Source of the DNA: Anaerolineales bacterium
GTDB lineage: Bacteria > Chloroflexota > Anaerolineae > Anaerolineales > E44-bin32
Reading direction: 5' to 3'
Assembly: GCA_030668545.1 (NCBI GenBank)
Contig: DAOUTT010000119.1
Span: 1-6,823 of the forward strand
DNA length: 6,823 bases
The position numbers and the translations under genes are program-made. Shown piece after piece: positions 1-6,506 of this stretch; the first letter of the stretch is position 1; each line of letters opens with the position of its first letter. The notes beneath the pieces are model-generated. The model worked only from the letters and a program-made list of their open reading frames with translations, was not told where the DNA came from and did no database searches.

Positions 1-472
1 GATCGATCACCAGGTCCCAGGCCGTCATGACCACCGCGGCCAGAGCCGCAACGCGTAAGCCGCGCCGATGGTCTTCTGCTGATTGGTGACCTATGATGGT
101 TTCAGCGATCACCAGCGATGGATAACTTACCATGAACCACGCCAATGGGATCAAGTAGGGAACCAGACCCAAGAAGAGGGGGCCAAGCTGTTCTGTGTAG
201 TGATATGGACCATAAATCCACCCTGTAGCAACCCCAACGCTTTCGAAAAACAGGCTCACGGTGTAGGTCAACACAAACAAGAGGAATGTGTTTCGCCAGC
301 CGATGTGGGTCAATGCATGGGTAATGGCAAAAGCCGTTGCGATCAGTGTGAGCAAGGGAACGGAGTGCCCGTGCACTCTCGGAAAACCGAGCAGGGGTCC
401 GAGGCTGGCGTATGCCGTAAATGCAGCGTAAAGAACAAGCAGGCTTATCGCCGCGATCCGCAGTGGGCGCAT
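1..472 (-). CDS. Carotenoid biosynthesis protein, CruF/DUF422 family (3' end missing)
   Basis: Membrane protein of the DUF422 family, which includes CruF carotenoid 1',2'-hydratase and bisanhydrobacterioruberin hydratase; these add water to end groups of acyclic carotenoid chains. The 157 visible residues run open to the window edge. They show hydrophobic helices near 5-25, 38-56, 61-78 and 98-115. Family-like signatures are GVATGWIYGPYHYT (80-93), a PLAWFMVSYPS stretch (109-119) and MTAWDLVID (149-157), which is where the family usually continues with a proline. ATG at 472 was chosen because it directly precedes the hydrophobic N-terminus. An in-frame TTG about 30 bases upstream is possible, and an in-frame TAG closes the frame just before it. 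No strong Shine-Dalgarno is seen. It lies 61 bases after ccmD on the same strand, so co-transcription is possible but unproven. Family assignment is firm; the exact carotenoid substrate is not. Confidence 0.85.
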   Translation of the reverse strand, partial: MRPLRIAAISLLVLYAAFTAYASLGPLLGFPRVHGHSVPLLTLIATAFAITHALTHIGWRNTFLLFVLTYTVSLFFESVGVATGWIYGPYHYTEQLGPLFLGLVPYLIPLAWFMVSYPSLVIAETIIGHQSAEDHRRGLRVAALAAVVMTAWDLVID

Positions 473-533
473 TCTCAAACCGCTCTTTCGATAGCGTTTC
501 AAACCGTCTAACTACGTTCGTTCACTCGGCCAA

Positions 534-698
534 TCACGCCCGTTCCGCATCGATCTCATCGAGCAGCGCCTCATCCTGCCGCAGGCTGCGAAAGCGCAAG
601 ATGATGTTGACGATGTAGAGACCTATGGTCCCGAGGATAACGGTGTAGCCGGCGATCATATAATTCAAGGTGTCAGCTGGTCCTTCCTGAAACATCAT
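534..698 (-). CDS. ccmD: CcmD-like small membrane protein
   Basis: A 54-residue protein found by reading the gap after ccmC. In System I maturation, CcmD is a small single-helix protein that associates with CcmC and helps release heme-loaded CcmE from the CcmABCD complex. The sequence has a short N-terminal part, one membrane helix at about residues 14-33 (MIAGYTVILGTIGLYIVNII), then a basic LRFRSLR patch and an acidic tail (DEALLDEIDAE). This matches the CcmD pattern of one helix followed by a charged cytoplasmic tail with a coiled tendency. It starts MM; the first ATG (698) has AGGAG eight bases upstream. It follows ccmC by 78 bases, the usual place for ccmD. Sequence conservation in this family is weak, so the call rests on size, topology and position. 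Confidence that it is coding is high; the name is very likely. Confidence 0.85.
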   Translation of the reverse strand: MMFQEGPADTLNYMIAGYTVILGTIGLYIVNIILRFRSLRQDEALLDEIDAERA

Positions 699-706
699 CG
701 TTTTTA

Positions 707-711
707 CTCCT
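707..711 (-). promoter_or_regulatory. Ribosome binding site of ccmD
   Basis: AGGAG on the minus strand, eight bases before the first of two consecutive ATG codons. It supports the small ccmD frame as a real gene and fixes its start at 698 rather than at the second ATG (695). Confidence 0.75.
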
Positions 712-776
712 GTTGCATCCCTTGTTCAACGCGGGTTAAACGTCAGGATGGCTATACCCGTGGGCTTCTGTTTTTC

Positions 777-1478
777 TCAGGCTGAGAGGGCGGTCAACTT
801 GCGTTCCTCGATCTTCTCCGCCAAGTGCTGCAGCCGCAGGCGATGCCAGAGCAAGGTGACATAGATTAACGTGAATGTGAAAAGGCTGAAGAAGAATGCC
901 ACCCGCATGTCCGCGGTCATATTAAAGGCACCCAGTGCCGTGGGATCTGAACCACCAACGACAATGGGGTGGATCGTACGAAAGATGCGGATCGAGAGAA
1001 AAGTAAGAGGTACGCTGATGAAGCCCACGATGCCATATACAGCACCAAAGCGGGCACGCCGATCGGGGTCTTCTATCCCTTGCCGCAGCATTATGTAAGC
1101 GATATAGATCAACAGCATGATCGTCGCCGTTACGAGGCGCGGATCCCAGGTCCACCAGGTATTCCAGATCGGTCGAGCCCAGATCGAGCCCGTCACGATA
1201 TTAATAAAGGTGAAGACGACGCCAATCTCGACCGACGCTACGGCGATTCGATCCCAGCGCTGTTCGCCGCGAGCCAGATAAATCCCCCCGACGATCGCGG
1301 TGACGAGAAACGCCAGCCCTCCCACCCATCCTGCGGCGACGTGAAAATAGAACACGCGCTGCACATCGCCCATAATCGCCTCTTGAGGTGCCCAGAAGAG
1401 CACAAGGTACAAGGCGACGACGAACACTGCGCTGGTTAACCAGGTCAACACTATTAGAGCCTTAGGTATGCGTTCCAT
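777..1478 (-). CDS. ccmC: Heme exporter/handling protein CcmC
   Basis: Polytopic inner-membrane protein that binds heme at its outer face and promotes its attachment to CcmE. It is 233 residues, close to the usual family length, with six predicted membrane helices (about 8-30, 42-68, 79-100, 115-131, 146-165 and 190-211). The tryptophan-rich signature WNTWWTWDPR (105-114) is the heme-handling WWD motif shared with CcmF and CcsA. Histidines at 46 (FYFHVAAGW) and 170 (RTIHP) sit where the family has its two axial heme ligands, so it looks functional. The ATG at 1478 is preceded by GGAGGAG at 1483-1489, four bases away, which supports this start. It lies 91 bases after ccmB and 78 bases before ccmD, in the standard ccmABCD order. 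The C-terminal tail (EKIEERK) is charged and probably cytoplasmic. Confidence 0.97.
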   Translation of the reverse strand: MERIPKALIVLTWLTSAVFVVALYLVLFWAPQEAIMGDVQRVFYFHVAAGWVGGLAFLVTAIVGGIYLARGEQRWDRIAVASVEIGVVFTFINIVTGSIWARPIWNTWWTWDPRLVTATIMLLIYIAYIMLRQGIEDPDRRARFGAVYGIVGFISVPLTFLSIRIFRTIHPIVVGGSDPTALGAFNMTADMRVAFFFSLFTFTLIYVTLLWHRLRLQHLAEKIEERKLTALSA

Positions 1479-1569
1479 GACACTCCTCCGCTGACGCTAT
1501 TTCCCTTTCAACTACTTGGACACAAAATCCGTCTTTGTTTAAACACATCCCCCACGCTAGTGTGTTCCC

Positions 1570-2310
1570 TTATTCCTCGACGACGAAGTCAAAGACCATG
1601 AAGGCAACGGCGATGAAGATTACGTCATAGGCAATCATCACATTTATCCAGGGCATGATCTCCGCCATCTCAAAGCCCTGGAGAAAGCCATTGCTCGCCT
1701 TTACAGCCGCGAGCAGAAGCGGGATCAGCACCGGGAAAAGCAATATTGGCAGCAGCATGTCCCGCGTGCGCGCCTGGACAGCCATCGAGGCCAACAACGT
1801 GCCAACCGCAGTGTAGCCTATCGATCCAAGAAGGATCACGAGGATCAAGCCCGGTTGAAAGAGATTTACATTGTAGAGCACACTATACATCGGCAGGATG
1901 ATCGCTTCAACAATAAGCATGAAGAATAAGTTGCCGATCGCTTTTCCAAAATATATTGCGCTGCGGTCCACAGGCGCAAGCAGCAAACCGTCGAGGCAGC
2001 CGCGATCCTTCTCAATCGCCATCGAGCGGTTTAGCCCCAGCGTGCCTGCAAAAGCAAAGGTGACCCATAGGACACCCGAGGTGACAGTCTCACGGGTGCG
2101 AATATCCAACTCGAGGGCAAAGTTAAAGATCAGGATCACCAGCGCGGCGAAAACCAGCATCGCCCCGATCAATTCGCGGCTGCGGAATTCTGCGGCGAGG
2201 TCCTTCCAGACGATGGCCCCAATCGAGCGCAGATACGCCCGCAGCGAACCATCCGCACTGGTCTCGATCTTATGCTCAACAATTTCCGTCGTTGGAGGCA
2301 TTTCAGACAC
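1570..2310 (-). CDS. ccmB: Heme ABC transporter permease CcmB
   Basis: Membrane subunit of the CcmAB ABC complex, needed with CcmC and CcmD to release holo-CcmE. It is 246 residues, somewhat longer than typical CcmB (about 220), because of a polar N-terminal extension of about 28 residues. The conserved part begins at IGAIVWKDLAAEFRSRE (30-46). It continues with helices near 48-66, 79-94, 119-141, 154-176, 185-203 and 222-243. The cytoplasmic AIEKDRGCLDGLLLAPVDR segment (98-116), typical of CcmB, is intact. The start is uncertain: GTG at 2310 overlaps ccmA by eight bases, while an in-frame ATG at 2301 begins one base after the ccmA stop and removes three residues. Neither has a clear Shine-Dalgarno, which fits translation coupled to ccmA. 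It ends in TAA at 1570. Confidence 0.95.
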   Translation of the reverse strand: MSEMPPTTEIVEHKIETSADGSLRAYLRSIGAIVWKDLAAEFRSRELIGAMLVFAALVILIFNFALELDIRTRETVTSGVLWVTFAFAGTLGLNRSMAIEKDRGCLDGLLLAPVDRSAIYFGKAIGNLFFMLIVEAIILPMYSVLYNVNLFQPGLILVILLGSIGYTAVGTLLASMAVQARTRDMLLPILLFPVLIPLLLAAVKASNGFLQGFEMAEIMPWINVMIAYDVIFIAVAFMVFDFVVEE

Positions 2311-3001
2311 GGGTCACCGATCGATAAAGTTCTGTGAGTTGAATGGGATCTAAAGCGTCCGTGGATTCTGATGCAGTGATGACCCCTCTCGAGAGAATGT
2401 CCACCCGATCTGCGAGATCAGCAGCCCTGGAGATATCGTGAGAGGTCATGACCACCGTTCTACCGGCGGAGGCGATCTCTCGCAGGACCTGATCCAACAT
2501 CGCCGCTGCCTCCTGGTCGAGACCGGTATGCGGCTCATCGAAAAGCAGGATATCGGGCCGATGAAGGATTGCGCGAGCGATTGCCAGGCGCTGCTGCATC
2601 CCACGCGAGAATTCACGCACCAGATCCCTCCGGCGAGGGTAGAGACCGACGAGATGCAGCACCTCATCTATCCGCTGCTCGAGATCACCAACGCCATACA
2701 TCCAACTGTAAAAGCGCAGGTTCTGCTCTGCGGAAAGATCACCGTAGAGTAAAGGTTGATGGGATACAACCCCCAGCCGTCGTCGGACGGCCGCGGCTTC
2801 GGCTGGTAAATGATGACCGGCCACAATCACCTCGCCCATTTTGGGGCGGGAGAGGGTGGCAAGGATGCGCAGAAAAGTCGTCTTCCCGGCTCCGTTAGGG
2901 CCCAACAGAGCGACAAACTCACCTTGCCCTACCTGAAAATCCAAGCCGCGCAGAACGGGTTTCGGACCGAACGTCTTTACCAGACGCCTGACCTTAATCA
3001 T
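2303..3001 (-). CDS. ccmA: Heme ABC transporter ATP-binding protein CcmA
   Basis: Cytoplasmic ATPase of the CcmAB complex; ATP hydrolysis drives release of heme-loaded CcmE. It is 232 residues from the preferred start. All nucleotide-binding motifs are present: Walker A GPNGAGKTT (34-42), Q-loop around SHQP (80-83), a signature FSRGMQQR (131-138) in place of the textbook LSGGQ, Walker B ILLFDEP (151-157), and switch histidine in TSHD (186-189). The variant signature with one glycine and an arginine is common in CcmA. ATG at 3001 was chosen because the family starts directly at a sequence like MIKVRRLVKTFG. It overlaps the upstream cytochrome stop in the eight bases ATGATTAA. An in-frame TTG at 3019 would add MSRRRS and overlap further; that is less likely. 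The stop overlaps the GTG of ccmB. Confidence 0.97.
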   Translation of the reverse strand: MIKVRRLVKTFGPKPVLRGLDFQVGQGEFVALLGPNGAGKTTFLRILATLSRPKMGEVIVAGHHLPAEAAAVRRRLGVVSHQPLLYGDLSAEQNLRFYSWMYGVGDLEQRIDEVLHLVGLYPRRRDLVREFSRGMQQRLAIARAILHRPDILLFDEPHTGLDQEAAAMLDQVLREIASAGRTVVMTSHDISRAADLADRVDILSRGVITASESTDALDPIQLTELYRSVTRV

Positions 3002-4835
3002 GCTCCGCCGCCGACTCAAGGAGCGCTTTTAAGGTACGCTTTAGCTCCTCACGACGTTCCTTGTAGGTCGTTTCTTTGATCTCTCCTGCCTCAAACCTAT
3101 TATCTAGCGCGGCGATTGCACGTATTAGCGCTTCGCGATCGCGGGGTTCCTCGGGCACGGTTTCATCGTCGTATTCAACGGTTGACTCCAGTCGTTGCGA
3201 CCACCTCCACCAAATAATGAAGAGGGCGATTAAGGTTAACCCCAAGGCAACAGCGCCGACGATCAGGTTTGTTGTTGAAGAAGAGTCCGTCTTTGCAGGG
3301 TGCCTGCCCGAGAGGCGCAATTCCAGTATTTCGCCCCGGTCAAGCGGGTCCATCCTGTAACTTTCCATGACCAACCCGCCCATATCGCGCGCGCCCACTT
3401 CGCTCAACCCCTCACCACTGATGGATGGGGGGCCCTGCGTCTTCAAAATGACGATCGCTTCAACTGGGTAGTCTACGGGCTGCTGATACTCCAGGCTGCG
3501 TTCATAGGGCAGCGTGAAACTAAAGTAGACCTCTACTGCCTCTCCAGGGATGAACGCCTCGTGGATCACAAAGCCGTCCGCGTCTTCTGTGAAACGCATC
3601 AACTCGGTCGAATCAGCGAAATACAGATTACTAAAACCTTTCGGCAACGGCACCCGAATATCATTAACCCCATCTGGTTCAGCAATCGTTCGGTCGCCGG
3701 TATTCGTCATGAGCAGTAATTCGGAAACTTCAACCACACCTTCGATGGAGTAATCGAAGATCAAATGCAGTCGGTCTACAACGAGCAGGCTGTCATCCGT
3801 TGTGGTTTCGAAAACCGTCAAGGGAAGTTCAAGTGAGAGGTTGTCCTCCAGCATATGTCCTGCAGTGTTAAAATACCGCACCCCTTGATACTCCGTTAAT
3901 GCACCAAAGAAACGGTCAGGGACGATCTCCAAATCCTGGACTTCAAACTTGCCGTCGACATCGACCGGGATTTCCTCTTCGAATACCAGTTGATTCCCAT
4001 CGAAGGCAATAAATGTAACCATCAAGCCGTGCGGGAGATCTGCTCCCTCCGTTCCATTTTCGATTGAACCGTAGACAACCCCATTGCTCACGTCAGAGAT
4101 TGGTCCCGCTGTTGCTGTTTCCTCGCTAAACGCGAGTGTGCGCACATAAGCTGCTGCAGCAAAGCGTTCGCTTTCGCTAAGTGCTCCCTCCAGCGCAGGC
4201 ATCGAGCCTTTGCCCTGGGTGATCACTGCGTAATAATCATCGAGCGATGTATTGGTGAAAAGCGTCGCATCGCGCAGGTTCATAGCAGGCGCCAGGGCTT
4301 CCCCGCGCTCACCATGGCAGTCGACGCAAGTCTCTTGATAAACAACCGCACCCTGCTCGAGTTGGTCTGACGAAATGCTCAGTGATAGTGCATAGGCGAC
4401 AACATCCCAACGCTGCGTATCGCTCAAATTCACGAAGGGAGGCATGAAGCGTTCCATCCTTCCCTGTGTGACGGTAAGATACCAATCGGAAGGAAGCACG
4501 CTAGAGGCGAAGGTTGGATCTCCTAACAGAGGAGGCCTGACATCCAGATTCGCGGACATCGATCCCTCCCCCAGCCCTGTTGAGCCATGGCATGCTTCGC
4601 AGTTTTCCAGATAAAGCAGCTCCCCCTGGCTCAGATCCGGTGGATTCTCCGGTGTTGAGCGTTCTTCCACCTTTGTTGCCTGTGTCTCAGGTGCGGGGCG
4701 CGGCTGCGTCGCTTGAGGTATTTGTTCAACAGCCTGACGGGTCGCCAGCTCCGGGGGTGGTGTGACATCCTCAGAGAGTGAACATCCTGTCAATACGAGA
4801 AGAATGCTTAGGGATAGGAAGACATTTCGTTTCAC
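2994..4835 (-). CDS. Diheme cytochrome c lipoprotein with beta-rich domain and C-terminal membrane anchor
   Basis: A 613-residue protein I cannot assign to a named gene. Residues 1-18 are a lipoprotein signal peptide with lipobox LTGC (Cys18), followed by a Pro/Gln/Glu-rich linker to about 65. Two cytochrome c domains follow. The first has CEACH at 79-83 and a likely axial Met131 (FMPPF); the second has CVDCH at 170-174 and likely Met212 (GSMPAL). Residues 245-510 are beta-rich: the first part (NGVVYGSIENGTEG at 251-264 through YQGVRYFN) resembles a carboxypeptidase-regulatory-like or transthyretin-like fold, and the rest looks like a second beta sandwich. A membrane helix lies at about 523-544, followed by basic residues, so the tail is probably cytoplasmic. 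Residues 565-606 form a charged helical SHOCT-like motif. The start is GTG, overlapping the upstream stop as GTGA, with GGAGGAG five bases before. It is probably an electron carrier or sensor at the outer membrane face and a client of the surrounding Ccm machinery; its partner is unknown. Confidence 0.85.
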   Translation of the reverse strand: MKRNVFLSLSILLVLTGCSLSEDVTPPPELATRQAVEQIPQATQPRPAPETQATKVEERSTPENPPDLSQGELLYLENCEACHGSTGLGEGSMSANLDVRPPLLGDPTFASSVLPSDWYLTVTQGRMERFMPPFVNLSDTQRWDVVAYALSLSISSDQLEQGAVVYQETCVDCHGERGEALAPAMNLRDATLFTNTSLDDYYAVITQGKGSMPALEGALSESERFAAAAYVRTLAFSEETATAGPISDVSNGVVYGSIENGTEGADLPHGLMVTFIAFDGNQLVFEEEIPVDVDGKFEVQDLEIVPDRFFGALTEYQGVRYFNTAGHMLEDNLSLELPLTVFETTTDDSLLVVDRLHLIFDYSIEGVVEVSELLLMTNTGDRTIAEPDGVNDIRVPLPKGFSNLYFADSTELMRFTEDADGFVIHEAFIPGEAVEVYFSFTLPYERSLEYQQPVDYPVEAIVILKTQGPPSISGEGLSEVGARDMGGLVMESYRMDPLDRGEILELRLSGRHPAKTDSSSTTNLIVGAVALGLTLIALFIIWWRWSQRLESTVEYDDETVPEEPRDREALIRAIAALDNRFEAGEIKETTYKERREELKRTLKALLESAAEHD

Positions 4836-5299
4836 GCCTGCTCCTCCGCTTCAGCCAGCGTGTTACCGCAGCGAATGCAGAATAAATCATCCACCTTAAC
4901 TTCAGATCCACAGGAGGGACAGAACCCACCGTTCCCATCTTCCTTCTCACTCCTGATCTGAGCTATGGCCGCTTCAATTTCGTCGTCTATTTCGTCCCCT
5001 TCAGGGGACACATCACCCCCTGCATTCAAGACATCGATCCGGCGCAGGATTTCTGCTCCCTTTTTCATCAGAGCTTGCCGCTGCTCCTGGTAATCCTCCT
5101 CCAGGATCTTCCCGGTATTGAAGTCCATTTCCAGCTCCTGCAGGCTATTCAGCACTCGATCGCGGCCGGCTTGAAGCTCAGAGGACAGCCGTTCCGTATC
5201 GGTTACGCCCTTACCTCGATGCTGAATTAACGGGAGGGCGACAAACGCCACCGTCAGCAGCGTCAACGCTAGCCCAGCGAGTATCGAGCCTATATCCAT
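4832..5299 (-). CDS. Membrane-anchored zinc-ribbon protein with CcmI-like segment
   Basis: A 155-residue protein in the position where ccmI might be expected. Residues 5-26 form one membrane helix, followed by basic QHRGKG, so the rest should be cytoplasmic. Residues 40-90 are a charged helical stretch including LQELEMDFNTGKILEEDY (53-70), which resembles the start of CcmI (CycH), where a short helix pair follows the first membrane segment. An acidic linker (98-122) leads to a zinc ribbon with CPSC (127-130) and CIRC (141-144). The TPR domain that gives full CcmI its apocytochrome binding is absent. ATG at 5299 has AGGAGAAGG seven bases upstream. It sits 98 bases after ccmG and overlaps the cytochrome gene by four bases (GTGA). 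A role in the Ccm complex is inferred from position and the short similarity only; a regulator or scaffold is equally possible. Confidence 0.8.
   Translation of the reverse strand: MDIGSILAGLALTLLTVAFVALPLIQHRGKGVTDTERLSSELQAGRDRVLNSLQELEMDFNTGKILEEDYQEQRQALMKKGAEILRRIDVLNAGGDVSPEGDEIDDEIEAAIAQIRSEKEDGNGGFCPSCGSEVKVDDLFCIRCGNTLAEAEEQA
4841..4847 (-). promoter_or_regulatory. Ribosome binding site of the diheme cytochrome gene
   Basis: GGAGGAG on the minus strand, inside the last codons of the zinc-ribbon gene and five bases before the GTG start at 4835. It decides the start: the GTG opens directly onto a complete lipoprotein signal peptide, so no later codon is needed. Confidence 0.75.
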
Positions 5300-5397
5300 A
5301 GTTGTACCTTCTCCTCGTTCATCTCACCTCGTCCCATTACTGCGCGCCTGGAATCCGCCTATTTCGTGATGGGAAACGTGCAAACTCAAAGCGACTT

Positions 5398-5982
5398 TTA
5401 TTTATACTCAGCCATCACCGTTTCGATTTGATTGACGATCTCGTCAAGCGATAAATAGGGGCCAATCTTTGCAGCTGCCAATCGACCATCAGGGCCGATG
5501 ATGTAAGTCTCCGGCACGCCGATAGTGCGGAATGCCTGTGAGATTCGTGTTCCCAGATCGGGGCCGTTCGGATACGTAATTCCAAATTTTGCCAGGTATG
5601 CTCGGGCTTCGGTTTCCGTATCTACGTAGTCCACGCCCAGGAAAACCACGCCCTGATCCTTGTACATCTGGTATGCCTGTTCCAATTCAACGGCCTCTTG
5701 TTCACAAGGTTTGCACCAGGACGCCCAGAAATTGACAACGATAATCTGGCCATGGTGATCGGCGAAATCGATTTCATCTCCATCGAAAGTGGTCAGGACC
5801 AAATCGGGCACACGATCTCCTACCCTGATAGAACCTCGTTGTGTCCGCACTAAACCTAAGCCCAGGACGGCCAGAAGCCCCAGCACGAACACCCACACGA
5901 GCACAACGCCCCATTTCGGCCGCGATGTTTTCCCGGGCGATTCTTCATAATTCTCCGTTGCTGAGTTATCGATAATTTCCAT
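5398..5982 (-). CDS. ccmG: Membrane-tethered thiol:disulfide thioredoxin, CcmG/ResA/DsbE type
   Basis: Thioredoxin-fold protein that reduces apocytochrome CXXCH disulfides (or its partner CcmH) before heme attachment. It is 194 residues. A polar N-terminal tail (1-23) precedes a membrane helix at 24-45, then the extracytoplasmic redox domain starts near VGDRVPDLVLTTFDGDEI (54-71). The active site is WCKPC (89-93) in NFWASWCKPC. The cis-proline is P157 in GVPET, and GPDGRL (163-168) precedes the last strand as in the AhpC/TSA and Redoxin group. No catalytic residue is missing. ATG at 5982 has a modest GAGGG eight bases upstream and lies 17 bases after the ccmH stop. The context makes the CcmG role more likely than a general ResA/TlpA role. 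The neighbouring gene for its electron donor (CcdA/DsbD) is not in view. Confidence 0.92.
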   Translation of the reverse strand: MEIIDNSATENYEESPGKTSRPKWGVVLVWVFVLGLLAVLGLGLVRTQRGSIRVGDRVPDLVLTTFDGDEIDFADHHGQIIVVNFWASWCKPCEQEAVELEQAYQMYKDQGVVFLGVDYVDTETEARAYLAKFGITYPNGPDLGTRISQAFRTIGVPETYIIGPDGRLAAAKIGPYLSLDEIVNQIETVMAEYK

Positions 5983-5999
5983 ACGGCAAACCCTCGCTC

Positions 6000-6506
6000 C
6001 TATTCATCCCGCCGGCGCAGCTCCTGCTCCAATTGGGCAATATAGGGATCCTCACTCTCTACACTCACACCCTTACCCTTAGGCGTAGGTGGCTCAACCT
6101 TCCAAGCCCGCATAACCATGAAGAGAATGAATGCCCCGATTGCGAATAAGACCGGTGGCAGGATGTAAACAAGCGCATTGAAACCCTCCGCTGGCGGTTC
6201 AGCCAACACCCGTGGCCCATACTGATCGACGAAGTAGTCTTTGATCTGATCATCGCTCCAGCCCAACACCAGCTTCTCGCGGATAGTGGCTCGCCACTGT
6301 TCGCATGCTTGCGTCGGGCATACGTCCAACGGTATGTTTTCACACACCGGGCAATAGAGCTCACGGGCGATGACATTGACATCATCGTCGGTCGGACCGC
6401 CATCTTGTGCGAAAGCGGGAAGTGCGAACACCTGTGAGAGCAGAATAAAACCCAGAGTAATTCCCATCGCCATTTGCAGCTTACGCAGTAATAAATTGCT
6501 CCTCAC
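6000..6506 (-). CDS. ccmH: Cytochrome c maturation thiol protein CcmH/CycL
   Basis: Membrane-anchored thiol oxidoreductase that works with CcmG and CcmF to present reduced apocytochrome for heme attachment. It is 168 residues. A signal peptide spans 1-33 with a likely cut after AFA. The CcmH domain follows, with the active pair in LYCPVC (50-55), where the family usually has LRCxxC. It continues REKLVLGWSDDQIKDYFV (76-93), QYG (95-97) and EPP (103-105), all recognisable family landmarks. A membrane helix lies at about 111-133, with a charged cytoplasmic tail. Two further cysteines, C63 and C68 (DVCPTQAC), are extra compared with the classical two-cysteine protein. The start is GTG at 6506, overlapping the ccmF stop as GTGA, with AAGGAG nine bases upstream. 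It is the short CcmH form; there is no fused CcmI/TPR part. Confidence 0.94.
   Translation of the reverse strand: MRSNLLLRKLQMAMGITLGFILLSQVFALPAFAQDGGPTDDDVNVIARELYCPVCENIPLDVCPTQACEQWRATIREKLVLGWSDDQIKDYFVDQYGPRVLAEPPAEGFNALVYILPPVLFAIGAFILFMVMRAWKVEPPTPKGKGVSVESEDPYIAQLEQELRRRDE

Noticed and set aside
83..511. A 142-codon plus-strand open frame
   Set aside because: It is the antisense shadow of the CruF/DUF422 gene; the minus-strand frame has family motifs and membrane helices, this one has neither.
724..741. Hairpin GTTTAAC-CCGC-GTTGAAC (minus strand) between ccmC and ccmD
   Set aside because: The seven-pair stem is AT-rich with one G-U pair and no following T run, so it is not a convincing terminator; it may be chance or a minor mRNA structure.
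969..1439. A 156-codon plus-strand open frame antisense to ccmC
   Set aside because: It is highly charged, has no family features, and lies wholly inside a conserved membrane protein gene whose own frame is unmistakable.
1544..1569. Possible hairpin AACACA...TGTGTT just after the ccmB stop
   Set aside because: Only six mostly weak pairs around a 13-base loop, without a T tract; the ccm order continues directly to ccmC.
1898..2353. A 151-codon plus-strand open frame antisense to ccmB
   Set aside because: Serine/arginine-rich low-complexity translation typical of a shadow frame, spanning the ccmA/ccmB junction.
3002..3019. TTG start at 3019 adding six residues to CcmA
   Set aside because: The extension (MSRRRS) lies in the overlap with the cytochrome gene, and the ATG at 3001 matches the usual start of the family.
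5300..5397. Possible promoter in the 98-base gap before the zinc-ribbon gene
   Set aside because: TTGAGT or TTGCAC could serve as a -35 element, but no acceptable -10 follows at the right spacing, so I do not call it.
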